From positions 1,116,001 to 1,180,000 of the forward strand of contig NZ_JBDPGJ010000002.1 in NCBI RefSeq assembly GCF_040839445.1: a DNA stretch of 64,000 nucleotides, given 5' to 3'. The translations under genes were made by a program, and so were the position numbers. Shown piece after piece: positions 49,581-57,829 of the stretch. The notes beneath the pieces were generated by a model. That model was not told where the DNA came from and searched no databases. It worked only from the letters and a program-made list of their open reading frames with translations. This stretch comes from Aquibium pacificus (GTDB lineage: Bacteria > Pseudomonadota > Alphaproteobacteria > Rhizobiales > Rhizobiaceae). Within the stretch, counting starts at the first letter, position 1, and every line of letters starts with the position of its first letter.

Positions 49581-51485
49581 ATGGCAGGTCCCGGAGACAA
49601 TCAGCGCGGCGGCAAGCCGAAATCGGGCGGCGAAGGCGAGGCCTTCAAGCGCGCCGTGACCGTTTGCATGCGTGCGATCTCCGGCGACCACGACATGGAA
49701 ATCTCATTCGCCAAGGACAAGCCGGCGCTCGCGGGTCACCGTGCAAGGCTGCCCGAACTGCCCAAGCGGCCTACGAAAGCCGACATAGCCATCACCCGCG
49801 GGCTCGGCGATTCCATGGCCCTGCGCCGCGCCTGCCACGACAGCGCGGTCCACAATCGCCTCGCGCCCGAAGGCAAGCAGGCGCGCGCCATCTTCGACGC
49901 CGTCGAACAGGCGCGCGTGGAAGCCATCGGTTCGCGCGCCATGACGGGCGTGGCCGACAACATCGCCTCCATGTTGGAGGACAAGTTCCAGAAGGCAAAC
50001 CTCGCCGGCGTCACCGAGCAGGCCGACGCGCCGCTCGAGGAGGCGGTCGCCCTCATGGTGCGCGAAAGGTTGACCGGGCGGGCCGCTCCGAAGAGCGGCG
50101 AGAAGCTGGTCGGCCTGTGGCGCGACTGGATCGAGGACAAGGCCGGCGAGGACATCGACGGACTTGCCGGCAAGCTGGACGACCAGAACGCGTTCGCCCG
50201 CGTCGTGCGCGACATGCTCGCCTCCATGGACATGGCGGAGGAGCTCGGCGACGAGGACCAGTCGGACGATAGCGACGATAGCGACGACCAGCCCGAAGGC
50301 GAGGATCAGAGCGAGGAAGGCGGCGAGGAGGACAAGGGCGCGGACCAGTCCGAATCGGAAGAGTCCGACCAGTCGAGCGAGGACCAGGAGGCCGGCGAGA
50401 GCGAGGCGAGCGACGCCGACGCCGAGGACGTGGTGGACGAAGAGGACGTCGACGCCGAGACGCCCGGCGAGGCCAAGCGACCCGACTTTCCGTATTCGAA
50501 CCTGCCGCCCGACTTCGACTACAAGATCTTCACCACCGCCTTCGACGAGATGATCGGCGCCGAGGAGCTCTGCGACGAGGAAGAGCTCGACCGGCTGCGC
50601 GCGTTTCTGGACAAGCAGCTGACCAACCTGCAAGGCGTTGTCGGGCGACTGGCTAACCGGCTTCAGCGCCGCCTGATGGCGCAGCAGAACCGCTCCTGGG
50701 ACTTCGACCTGGAAGAAGGGTATCTCGATCCGGCGCGCCTCGTGCGCGTCGTCATCGACCCGATGCAACCGCTTTCCTTCAAGCAGGAGCGCGACACCAA
50801 GTTCCGCGACACCGTTGTTACCCTTCTTCTCGACAATTCGGGCTCGATGCGCGGCCGGCCGATCACGGTCGCCGCCACCTGTGCCGACATCCTGGCGCGC
50901 ACGCTGGAGCGCTGCGGCGTCTCGGTCGAGATTCTTGGCTTCACCACGCGCGCCTGGAAAGGCGGGCAGGCGCGCGAGAAGTGGCTGAAGGACGGCAAGC
51001 CACCCAATCCCGGCCGCCTCAACGACCTGCGCCACATCATCTATAAGTCGGCCGATGCGCCCTGGCGCCGCGCGCGGCGCAATCTCGGCCTGATGATGCG
51101 CGAGGGGCTGCTGAAGGAGAACATCGACGGGGAGGCGCTCTTGTGGGCGCATCAGCGCCTCATCGCGCGGCGCGAGCAGCGCAAGATCTTGATGATGATC
51201 TCCGACGGTGCCCCGGTCGACGATTCGACGCTGTCGGTGAACCCCGGCAACTACCTCGAACGACACCTGCGCGCCGTCATCGACCTGATCGAGACTCGGT
51301 CGCCGGTGGAACTCATCGCCATCGGCATCGGCCACGACGTCACGCGCTACTACCGCAAGGCGGTGACCATCGTCGATGCCGAGGAGCTTGCCGGCGCCAT
51401 GACCGAGCAGCTCGCTTCCCTGTTTGCCGACGAGGGAGCCGAGGCTCCGCGGCGCGGGGGCGTTCCGATGCGCCGCGCCGGCTGA
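49581..51485 (+). CDS. cobT: Aerobic cobaltochelatase subunit CobT
   Basis: This 634-residue partner of CobS has an N-terminal helical domain, a very acidic central stretch (about 220-300, mostly Asp, Glu, Ser) and a C-terminal von Willebrand A domain with the MIDAS motif Asp-Asn-Ser-Gly-Ser-Met. CobS and CobT form a ring complex that drives CobN-dependent cobalt insertion. Length matches family CobT. A phytase-like esterase gene follows at once. Confidence 0.95.
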   Translation: MAGPGDNQRGGKPKSGGEGEAFKRAVTVCMRAISGDHDMEISFAKDKPALAGHRARLPELPKRPTKADIAITRGLGDSMALRRACHDSAVHNRLAPEGKQARAIFDAVEQARVEAIGSRAMTGVADNIASMLEDKFQKANLAGVTEQADAPLEEAVALMVRERLTGRAAPKSGEKLVGLWRDWIEDKAGEDIDGLAGKLDDQNAFARVVRDMLASMDMAEELGDEDQSDDSDDSDDQPEGEDQSEEGGEEDKGADQSESEESDQSSEDQEAGESEASDADAEDVVDEEDVDAETPGEAKRPDFPYSNLPPDFDYKIFTTAFDEMIGAEELCDEEELDRLRAFLDKQLTNLQGVVGRLANRLQRRLMAQQNRSWDFDLEEGYLDPARLVRVVIDPMQPLSFKQERDTKFRDTVVTLLLDNSGSMRGRPITVAATCADILARTLERCGVSVEILGFTTRAWKGGQAREKWLKDGKPPNPGRLNDLRHIIYKSADAPWRRARRNLGLMMREGLLKENIDGEALLWAHQRLIARREQRKILMMISDGAPVDDSTLSVNPGNYLERHLRAVIDLIETRSPVELIAIGIGHDVTRYYRKAVTIVDAEELAGAMTEQLASLFADEGAEAPRRGGVPMRRAG

Positions 51486-51490
51486 CACCC

Positions 51491-52513
51491 TTGGCAGCCC
51501 GACCGCTTTTCCGCGTCGCAGCGATCTTCCTGGCTTCGGCATGCGCGTTCGGCGCAATGCCAAGGGCGATGGCGGAGCCCGCCGAAGTCGAACGCCTCAC
51601 GATCAGGGCCTGGCCGATAAAGCAGTTCAGGATCGGTTCTGACGAGACGCGTTTCGGTTCGCTGGAATTCGCCGGTGGCCTTGAGATGACCTCCCGGGAC
51701 CGGGATTTCGGCGCGCTCTCGGCCTTCCGCTTCCTCGAACCCGGAACCCGCTTCGTCGGCGTGGCCGACACCGGCTTCTGGTTCTTCGGCACCGTCGCGC
51801 GGGACGAGACCGGCCGGCCGACCGGTTTCGAGAATTTCACCATGCAGCAGATGGTGGACGACGACGGCGACGTCATCGGAGAAAAGTGGAACACCGACGC
51901 GGAGGGCCTGGCGGTGCGCGACGGCATCGCCACCGTCGGTTTCGAGCGGGAGCACCGCGTCTCCGAGTTCCGGCTGGCACCCGAGGACATGAAGGCGCCG
52001 CTGCGCGACGTCGATTTCCTCGTTCCCGCCCACGAATTGCGCCGCAACCGAGGCTTCGAGACGATCACCTTCGCCCATCCGCACGGCATCCACGAAGGCG
52101 CGCGGGTGGTGGTGTCGGAGAAGAGCCTCGACACGAAGGGCAACATCTTCGCCGCGATCATCGAGGGTCCGGCCAGGGGCGTCTTCACGGTCGCCCGCCG
52201 AGGCGAGTTCGACATCACCGACGGGGCATTCCTGCCCGACGGCGACCTCCTGCTCCTCGAGCGAAGCTATTCCGTTGGTAAGGGCGTCGGCCTAAGGCTG
52301 CGCCGCATCTATGGCGAGAGCATCATGCCCGGCGAACTTGCCGACGGGCCGATCCTGATGGAAGCTGACATGGGCTACCAGATCGACAATATGGAAGGCA
52401 TGGACGTCTGGCGCCGCGACGACGGCGCCCTGATGGTGTCGCTCGTCTCGGACGACAACCACTCGCTGCTGCAGAGGAACCTCTACCTGGAGTTTATCCT
52501 GCACGAAGATTGA
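51491..52513 (+). CDS. Exported esterase-like (phytase-like) domain protein
   Basis: This 340-residue protein has a signal peptide ending Ala-Met-Ala before Glu-Pro-Ala and a beta-propeller domain like the esterase-like activity of phytase family. Tell-tale segments are Phe-Gly-Gly-Leu-type strands (Phe-Ala-Gly-Gly-Leu-Glu), Asp-Ala-Glu-Gly-Leu-Ala and Asp-Asn-Met-Glu-Gly-Met. The TTG start at 51491 is needed for the signal; no ATG gives one. It follows cobT by five bases and may be co-transcribed. The substrate is unknown. Confidence 0.78.
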   Translation: MAARPLFRVAAIFLASACAFGAMPRAMAEPAEVERLTIRAWPIKQFRIGSDETRFGSLEFAGGLEMTSRDRDFGALSAFRFLEPGTRFVGVADTGFWFFGTVARDETGRPTGFENFTMQQMVDDDGDVIGEKWNTDAEGLAVRDGIATVGFEREHRVSEFRLAPEDMKAPLRDVDFLVPAHELRRNRGFETITFAHPHGIHEGARVVVSEKSLDTKGNIFAAIIEGPARGVFTVARRGEFDITDGAFLPDGDLLLLERSYSVGKGVGLRLRRIYGESIMPGELADGPILMEADMGYQIDNMEGMDVWRRDDGALMVSLVSDDNHSLLQRNLYLEFILHED

Positions 52514-52539
52514 GAGTGGAGTGGCCCCACTGCGTCCGC

Positions 52540-53214
52540 TCACGCCGGCCTGACCGCCACCCACACCACATGCCGCGCGCCGCGCTTGCCGGTAGCACGC
52601 ACCTTTTCTTCCGTGACCTCGAAGCCCGCCCGCAACAGTCGGCGCGTGAAACCCGCGTCCGGTCCCGAAGACCAGACCGACAGCACCCCGCCCGGCCGCA
52701 GGGCACGGAACGCGGCGCTTAAGCCGGCGGCGGCGTAAAGCGCGTCGTTCGAGCTGCGGCTGAGACCTTCGGGGCCGTTGTCTACGTCGAGAAGGATGGC
52801 GTCCCAGGCGCCCGCGGCGGCGCGGATCGGAAGGCCGACATCGGTCTCCTCCACGCTCACGCGCGGATCGTCGAGGCAGCCTTGCAGAACCACCGCCATC
52901 GGCCCGCGCGCCCAGGCGACCACGGCCGGCACCAGTTCGGCTACCGTCACGCTCGCGGGGCCGAGTTCCGCGAGGGCCGCTCGGAGCGTAAAGCCCATGC
53001 CCAGCCCGCCGATGAGGATCGCCGGTTCCGGGCGGTCGCCGAGCCTTGCCAGCGCGAGCCTCGCCAGCGCCTCCTCCGAGCCGCCCATGCGGCTGTTCAT
53101 CAGCTCGTTCGTGCCCAGCATAATGGAAAACTCGGCGCCGCGCCGCTTGAGGCGCAATTCCGCTCCGGGCTCGCCGGGCACCGGCGCCGAGTCGAGCTGG
53201 ACCCAGGGGATCAC
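52540..53214 (-). CDS. Spermidine synthase-like methyltransferase-fold protein
   Basis: This 224-residue protein has a Rossmann fold with Gly-Gly-Leu-Gly-Met-Gly-Phe-Thr-Leu (nucleotide/decarboxy-SAM site) and Asp-Ala-Ile-Leu-Leu-Asp-Val-Asp-Asn, as in spermidine synthase-like proteins. The N-terminal beta-strand domain is short. Conserved polyamine-binding residues cannot be confirmed, so it may act on something else. The GTG at 53214 is the best start but lacks a ribosome-binding site. It is downstream of the queuosine-precursor transporter on the same strand, 68 bases away. Confidence 0.7.
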   Translation of the reverse strand: MIPWVQLDSAPVPGEPGAELRLKRRGAEFSIMLGTNELMNSRMGGSEEALARLALARLGDRPEPAILIGGLGMGFTLRAALAELGPASVTVAELVPAVVAWARGPMAVVLQGCLDDPRVSVEETDVGLPIRAAAGAWDAILLDVDNGPEGLSRSSNDALYAAAGLSAAFRALRPGGVLSVWSSGPDAGFTRRLLRAGFEVTEEKVRATGKRGARHVVWVAVRPA

Positions 53215-53282
53215 GGGCTGTTCGGCGCGTAAGCCGCGCAGGCGGCGGACGTCGCTGCTTGCTCGACCGAGGCCCGCGTCAT

Positions 53283-53909
53283 CTACCGCGATGCCGCGTA
53301 AGGCTCGGGCCGCAGCACCGAAAGCAGGGCGCCGTAGGGCACCAGCATGGCGAGCCCGATCAGGATCTTGACGCAGAAGTCGCCGATGGCCAGCGACACC
53401 CACAGCGGCACCTCGCCGCCCAGGAAGGCCACGGGGAAGGCGAGCGACCCGTCCTCCATGCCGAACACGGCGTCGATGCCGGAGAAGGCGGCCGAAAAGG
53501 CGAGACCGAAGAAAAGGACCGTGTCCAGCACCGAGCCGATCAGTGTCGAGATGAACGGCGCCTGCCACCACGCGTTGCCGCGCAGCCGGTCGAAGATCGA
53601 GGCGTCGAGCAACTGCGCCGCCAGGAACGCCGTGCCGGAGGCGAACGCGATGCGCGGCGTCGCCAGCCAGACCGAAAGGACGACCGCGATGACGAAGCCG
53701 GCCAGCACCACCTTGCGCGCGGCGCGGGGGCCGAAGCGGCGGTTGGTCAGGTCGTTGACGAGGAAGGCGACCGGATAGGTGAAGGCACCCCATGTCAGGA
53801 TCTCGCCCAGCCCGAAATGCGCGAACGGATACTGGACGAGGAAGTTGGAGGCGGCGACCACGGCCGCCATGGCCACGACGAACGGCAGGATGCGATGCGT
53901 GCTTGTCAT
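53283..53909 (-). CDS. Queuosine precursor transporter (YhhQ/VUT family)
   Basis: This 208-residue inner-membrane protein with about six membrane segments belongs to the COG1738 (YhhQ, VUT) family, which imports preQ0 or preQ1 for queuosine synthesis. The conserved pieces are Thr-Tyr-Pro-Val-Ala-Phe-Leu-Val-Asn-Asp-Leu-Thr-Asn and Asp-Thr-Val-Leu-Phe-Phe. Directly over its start lies a sequence that resembles a preQ1-I riboswitch, which would match this function. It follows rpmB with a terminator-like hairpin between. Confidence 0.87.
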   Translation of the reverse strand: MTSTHRILPFVVAMAAVVAASNFLVQYPFAHFGLGEILTWGAFTYPVAFLVNDLTNRRFGPRAARKVVLAGFVIAVVLSVWLATPRIAFASGTAFLAAQLLDASIFDRLRGNAWWQAPFISTLIGSVLDTVLFFGLAFSAAFSGIDAVFGMEDGSLAFPVAFLGGEVPLWVSLAIGDFCVKILIGLAMLVPYGALLSVLRPEPYAASR

Positions 53910-53937
53910 TTTTTTATCCTGGGTGATGGAACCAGAA
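53900..53937 (-). ncRNA. Candidate preQ1-I riboswitch over the transporter start
   Basis: On the minus strand, TTCTGG (53932-53937) pairs with CCAGGA (53916-53921), closing a nine-base loop that begins TTCC and ends with an unpaired C next to the stem. An A-rich tail (ATAAAAAAATGA) then contains the start codon. This matches the stem, the GGTTC and ACCC segments and the A-rich third strand of preQ1-I elements. The likely Shine-Dalgarno AGGA is inside the stem and the AUG in the tail, so ligand binding would block translation. The loop is one to three bases shorter than in well-known examples. Confidence 0.5.
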
Positions 53938-53958
53938 AGGCGGGCTACGGCCCGCCTT
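53937..53958 (-). terminator. Rho-independent terminator after rpmB
   Basis: A nine-pair perfect stem (AAGGCGGGC with GCCCGCCTT) closes a four-base loop. On the minus strand it is followed by TCTGG, so the U run is short (TTTCT). It lies 29 bases after the rpmB stop. It touches the proposed riboswitch, so the transporter would have to be transcribed by read-through or from a very close promoter. Confidence 0.55.
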
Positions 53959-53987
53959 GCGCGATGAACCGGACGGAAGAGGGCGGA

Positions 53988-54284
53988 TCAGGCCGCCTGC
54001 TGTTCCGCCAGCTTCTTGGTGATCTGCTTCTTCAGCAGGCGGGCCCGCTGCGAGAGCTCGGCATTGTCGGCCTTGATCAGGAAGGCGTCGAGGCCGCCGC
54101 GATGCTCGACCGAACGCAGCGCGTTGGCGGAGATCCGCAGGCGCACGTTCTGGTTCAGCGCTTCCGAGATCAGCGTCACGTTGACGAGGTTCGGGAGGAA
54201 GCGGCGACGCGTCTTGTTGTTGGCGTGGCTCACATTGTTGCCGTACAGGACGGCCTTGGCGGTCAGTTCGCAAGCGCGTGACAT
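53988..54284 (-). CDS. rpmB: 50S ribosomal protein L28
   Basis: This 98-residue ribosomal protein is recognised by Ser-Arg-Ala-Cys-Glu-Leu-Thr, Val-Ser-His-Ala-Asn-Asn-Lys-Thr-Arg-Arg-Arg-Phe and Asn-Val-Arg-Leu-Arg-Ile-Ser-Ala, typical of alphaproteobacterial L28. It binds 23S rRNA in the large subunit. It has its own terminator-like hairpin downstream. Confidence 0.97.
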   Translation of the reverse strand: MSRACELTAKAVLYGNNVSHANNKTRRRFLPNLVNVTLISEALNQNVRLRISANALRSVEHRGGLDAFLIKADNAELSQRARLLKKQITKKLAEQQAA

Positions 54285-54546
54285 GGTTTCTTACCTTCGG
54301 TTCTCTGCCGGACCAATCGACCCACCCGCGCCAGACCGGTTGGCGCGCGGGAAATGTCAGGCGGCCTCATTGGAAAAAGTCGCGCCTGCATAGTGGCAAA
54401 CGGCCGGATCGTCAAGCGAGATGCCGTTCCTTATGTGCCCTACCGAGAACTGGAAGAGTTCAAGAGCAAGCTTGGTTCTCCGTTTCCTCGCCAGTGGCAA
54501 CGTCCATGACGTGGTCGGCCTTTCCGATCGGCGGCGAGGCGCCTCT

Positions 54547-54813
54547 CTACTCTAGGGTCCGATCGGCCTCCTGTTCGATGATGACATCGAGTGTGACCAT
54601 CCCTGCATCCAAATCGGTGGCGGCAGTGTGAATTATGCGCTGTACCCGGTACAAATCGGCAAGAAGCACTCCTGCTTCATCGCGCTTCCCGTCGCGCGAA
54701 AACGCGACAAACTCCCCGACACGCGGCACCTCCTGGAACGTTCGCACCACCAGCCATCCCGCTGCGGAAACGCCGTCTCCATCTCCAATCTTGATATGAC
54801 AGCTTACCGACAT
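54547..54813 (-). CDS. Hypothetical 88-residue protein
   Basis: A small soluble protein of unknown family. It is largely beta (Gly-Trp-Leu-Val-Val-Arg-Thr-Phe, Glu-Phe-Val-Ala-Phe) and contains an acidic end. GAGGGAG before ATG 54813 supports the start. It lies between rpmB and the DUF3108 gene with gaps of 262 and 182 bases, in which nothing else is recognised. Base composition is slightly less GC-rich than around it. Confidence 0.5.
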   Translation of the reverse strand: MSVSCHIKIGDGDGVSAAGWLVVRTFQEVPRVGEFVAFSRDGKRDEAGVLLADLYRVQRIIHTAATDLDAGMVTLDVIIEQEADRTLE

Positions 54814-54995
54814 GAACACTCCCTCGCTTTCGGCTAAAGTACATGAGAATTCGGAAGCCGTCGCGGCACTCGCGTCCACCACGCATGACCCGACCTGGGT
54901 TCCGCCATCGATACGCCATACCAAACCTTTGCCGCATTCGAACCGCTACTGGGTCTCCAAGGGATGAAGTAGCGCCGGTCGCGCCCTATCTCCGG

Positions 54996-55802
54996 ATGAT
55001 GATCAAGATGACACGACTTCCCTTCGTGGCTGGTGCCGCGTATGCAACCCTGCTCGCAGGCACCGCTTTCCAGGCCGGCGCCGCGGCGCCCTCCACCGTC
55101 CAGTCGGAATACGCCGTTTCGCTCTATGGCCTGACGCTGGCGAAATCGAGCTTCCGCAGCACGATCACCTCGGGAGGCTACGAACTCGACGGCACGCTGC
55201 GGAGCGCCGGGCTTGCCAGCGTCTTCGACGACACCGTCGGCACGGTCCGGGTGAGCGGCCGCTTCGGCAGCGAAATGCCGCGCCCCGACGCCTATGCCGT
55301 CGACTACGTCTCGGGAAAGAAGAAGAAGAATACCCGCATCACCTTCTCCGGCGGCAACGTCGCGAGTGCGCAGAATACGCCGCCGGTGCGGACGAACCGG
55401 CCGGGCTGGATCCCAGTTGCGATGGGGCACCTGGCGAACGTGGCCGACCCGCTGTCGGCGACCCTGGTGCCGGCTGCGAGCCCTGACGATGTCTGCCGGC
55501 GCACCATCCGCATCTTCGACGGCGCGATGCGGGCCGACCTGCGGCTGACGCCGGCCGGCAGCGGCGAGATATCGATCCCTGGCTACGAGGGCGCGACCGT
55601 CAGATGCACGGCGAGCTTCGTTCCGGTCTCCGGCTTCCAGCAGGGCAAGGACTCCATCGAATACCTGCGCGACCGGGCCCGTATTACGGTGGCCTTTGCG
55701 CCGGTCGGCGCCACCGGTGTATATGCGCCCGTCGAAGCGTCGGTCTCGACCAAGATCGGCACGGTCCAGGTCAGGGCGCTGCGCTTCGAAGCCATAGAAT
55801 AG
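54996..55802 (+). CDS. DUF3108 domain exported protein
   Basis: This protein of about 268 residues has a signal peptide (Ala-Gly-Thr-Ala-Phe-Gln-Ala-Gly-Ala-Ala) and a domain of the DUF3108 type, all beta-strand, with Tyr-Ala-Val-Ser-Leu-Tyr-Gly-Leu-Thr-Leu and Tyr-Val-Ser-Gly-Lys-Lys-Lys-Lys. Function is unknown; it probably sits in the periplasm or outer membrane. The start is uncertain, since ATGs at 54996, 54999 and 55008 all lack a strong ribosome-binding site. Confidence 0.75.
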   Translation: MMIKMTRLPFVAGAAYATLLAGTAFQAGAAAPSTVQSEYAVSLYGLTLAKSSFRSTITSGGYELDGTLRSAGLASVFDDTVGTVRVSGRFGSEMPRPDAYAVDYVSGKKKKNTRITFSGGNVASAQNTPPVRTNRPGWIPVAMGHLANVADPLSATLVPAASPDDVCRRTIRIFDGAMRADLRLTPAGSGEISIPGYEGATVRCTASFVPVSGFQQGKDSIEYLRDRARITVAFAPVGATGVYAPVEASVSTKIGTVQVRALRFEAIE

Positions 55803-55840
55803 CCGGAAGCCAGCCGCTTCCGGCCCTGCGGGAGCGTGGA

Positions 55841-56734
55841 ATGGGACGGGCGACGCTGATCGGCTTCTCGGCCGTGATGATGTGGGCGCTTCTGGCGCTC
55901 TTCACCGATGCATCCGGCGCGGTGCCGCCGTTCCAGCTTTCAGCCATGTGCTTTTCCATCGGCGCCGGCGTGGGGCTCGTCGCGCGCGCCTTCGGACCGG
56001 CGGCGAAAGCCGCAGCGCCGATCCCGCCGCTGGTGTGGGTGATCGGCATCGGCGGCCTCTTCGGCTACCACTTCTTCTACTTCACTGCGCTGCGCAACGC
56101 GCCGGCGGTCGAGGCCAGCCTCATCGCCTATCTCTGGCCGCTGCTGATCGTGCTCGGTTCCGCGCTGATGCCGGGGGAACGCCTCGGCTGGCATCACGTC
56201 GTCGGCGCGCTGATGGGGCTCGCCGGCACGGGTCTCATTGTGTCGAGGGGAGGGGGCTTCGAATTCGAGAGCCGCTACGTGTTCGGATATGCCATGGCCG
56301 GCCTGTGCGCGGTCTTCTGGTCGTCCTATTCGCTGTTGTCGCGCCGCTTCGACGACGTGCCGACCAGCATCGTGACCTGGTTCTGCGCGGCGACGGCGCT
56401 TTTGTCGCTCGTCTGCCATCTGGCGCTCGAGGAGACTGTCTGGCCGGCCGGCGCGGGCGAGTGGCTGGCGGTCGCAGGCCTCGGCCTGATGCCGGTCGGC
56501 GCTGCCTTCTACGCCTGGGACCACGGCGTCAAGCGCGGCAACATCCAGGTGCTGGGCGCGGCGAGCTATGCCGCGCCGCTGCTGTCCACCATCATCCTGA
56601 TCGGCTTCGGCTTCGCCGAACCGACGCTTGCGATCGTCGGCGCCTGCCTGCTGATCACGGCCGGCGCGGCGCTGGCGGCGAAGAACATGCTCTTCAGACC
56701 GGCGAGGCCCGCCGTGGCGGAGTTGGGCGAATGA
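55841..56734 (+). CDS. EamA-family exporter (YddG-like)
   Basis: This 297-residue membrane protein has ten membrane segments in two EamA repeats, the drug/metabolite transporter fold. Its closest recognised group is the aromatic amino-acid exporter YddG (Tyr-Leu-Trp-Pro-Leu-Leu in the first repeat). GGAGCG precedes ATG 55841. Its stop overlaps the lysoplasmalogenase ATG by four bases, so the two are coupled. The exported compound is not certain. Confidence 0.82.
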   Translation: MGRATLIGFSAVMMWALLALFTDASGAVPPFQLSAMCFSIGAGVGLVARAFGPAAKAAAPIPPLVWVIGIGGLFGYHFFYFTALRNAPAVEASLIAYLWPLLIVLGSALMPGERLGWHHVVGALMGLAGTGLIVSRGGGFEFESRYVFGYAMAGLCAVFWSSYSLLSRRFDDVPTSIVTWFCAATALLSLVCHLALEETVWPAGAGEWLAVAGLGLMPVGAAFYAWDHGVKRGNIQVLGAASYAAPLLSTIILIGFGFAEPTLAIVGACLLITAGAALAAKNMLFRPARPAVAELGE

Positions 56735-57402
56735 TGCCGTTCCCCGGCGGACCGGAGGCCCTGCCCAACGGCACCCTGCTGCTCTCCGTCGCGGCGGCGG
56801 TGCTCTATCTTTTCATGACGGGACGCGAGCCGTCCTGGCGGCGCACGCTTGCAAAGACCGCGTCGACGGCGCTTCTGGCCGTGCTCGCCTTCGTTGTCGG
56901 CGGACCCGTCCTGCTCGTCGTGGCGCTGGTCCTCAGCGCGGCCGGCGACGCCTTCCTCGCGCACGAGGGCGAACCCGCCTTCATGGCGGGGCTCGGCAGC
57001 TTTCTTGCCGCGCACATCGCCTACATCGTGCTTTTCGCGCAGTCCGGCGCCGGTCCGGCCGTTCTCTTTGCCGAGCCGTGGCGTCTTGCCGCCGCACTGC
57101 TGATGCTCGCCTTCTCCGTGGGCATGTTCCTTCGGCTGCGGCCTGCCTTGCCTGCGGCCCTGCTCGCGCCGGTCGCGGTCTATGTCGCGGCGATCCTCGG
57201 CATGGGCGTCTTCGCGCTGACGCTGCCGTCATGGGTCGTGATCGCCGGCGCGGTCCTGTTCATGGCGTCGGATGCGATCCTCGCTGTGGGACGGTTCCTG
57301 ATCGCCGAAACCTCGCCGCGGCAGGCGATCGTCCGCCCTGCCGTATGGATCCTCTACTACATTGCGCAGGCAGCGATCACATTGGGCTTCCTGCTCGGCT
57401 GA
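56731..57402 (+). CDS. Lysoplasmalogenase family (YhhN) membrane protein
   Basis: This 223-residue membrane protein with about eight segments belongs to the YhhN/TMEM86 family, whose known members hydrolyse the vinyl-ether bond of lysoplasmalogen. Ala-Gly-Asp-Ala-Phe-Leu and Ala-Ser-Asp-Ala-Ile-Leu carry the two conserved Asp. The role in bacteria is unclear. It overlaps the convergent cupin gene by 26 bases at its 3' end. Confidence 0.8.
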   Translation: MMPFPGGPEALPNGTLLLSVAAAVLYLFMTGREPSWRRTLAKTASTALLAVLAFVVGGPVLLVVALVLSAAGDAFLAHEGEPAFMAGLGSFLAAHIAYIVLFAQSGAGPAVLFAEPWRLAAALLMLAFSVGMFLRLRPALPAALLAPVAVYVAAILGMGVFALTLPSWVVIAGAVLFMASDAILAVGRFLIAETSPRQAIVRPAVWILYYIAQAAITLGFLLG

Positions 57403-57829
57403 TCCCCGGTTCCCAGCCTTCAGGCGCCATCTCGAAGGCCGCGAAGTCGAAACCGGGCGCCACCGTGCAGCCGACCAGCGTGAAGGCTCCGAGGCTTCTG
57501 GCCGACTGCCACGCACCCGCCGGCACCACCGCCTGCGGTCGCTGGCCGGCAACGATGTCCGGCCCGAGCGTCGTCGCGGATGCCGGCGCCTGCCCGTCCG
57601 AGACGAGCAGTTCGAGCGGCGCGCCGGCATAGAAGTGCCAGACCTCCGCCGCGTCCCGAACCCTGTGCCATGCCGAGACCTGTCCGCGTTCGAGCAGGAA
57701 ATAGATCGCCGTCGAGTGGCCGCGTTCGTCGGCCGCGCCGTCGCGAAAAGTCTCGACGTACCAGCCGCCTTCGGGATGCGGCCGCATGCCGAGCGCCTGC
57801 ACGATCCGGCGCGGATCGGCGTCGCCCAT
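57377..57829 (-). CDS. Cupin-domain protein (DUF985)
   Basis: This 150-residue protein has the Cupin_5 (DUF985) pattern: His-Pro-Glu-Gly-Gly-Trp-Tyr, Ala-Ile-Tyr-Phe-Leu-Leu, Trp-His-Arg-Val and Glu-Val-Trp-His-Phe-Tyr. Family members are small beta-barrels of uncertain function, some acting as epimerase-like proteins. The ATG shares its first base with the stop of the glyoxalase II gene upstream. Confidence 0.85.
   Translation of the reverse strand: MGDADPRRIVQALGMRPHPEGGWYVETFRDGAADERGHSTAIYFLLERGQVSAWHRVRDAAEVWHFYAGAPLELLVSDGQAPASATTLGPDIVAGQRPQAVVPAGAWQSARSLGAFTLVGCTVAPGFDFAAFEMAPEGWEPGISRAGSPM

Noticed and set aside
49704..51563. A 619-residue minus-strand open frame opposite cobT
   Set aside because: It is a mirror of the acidic, Asp/Glu-rich cobT sequence in a high-GC genome; it has no recognisable domain or ribosome-binding site.
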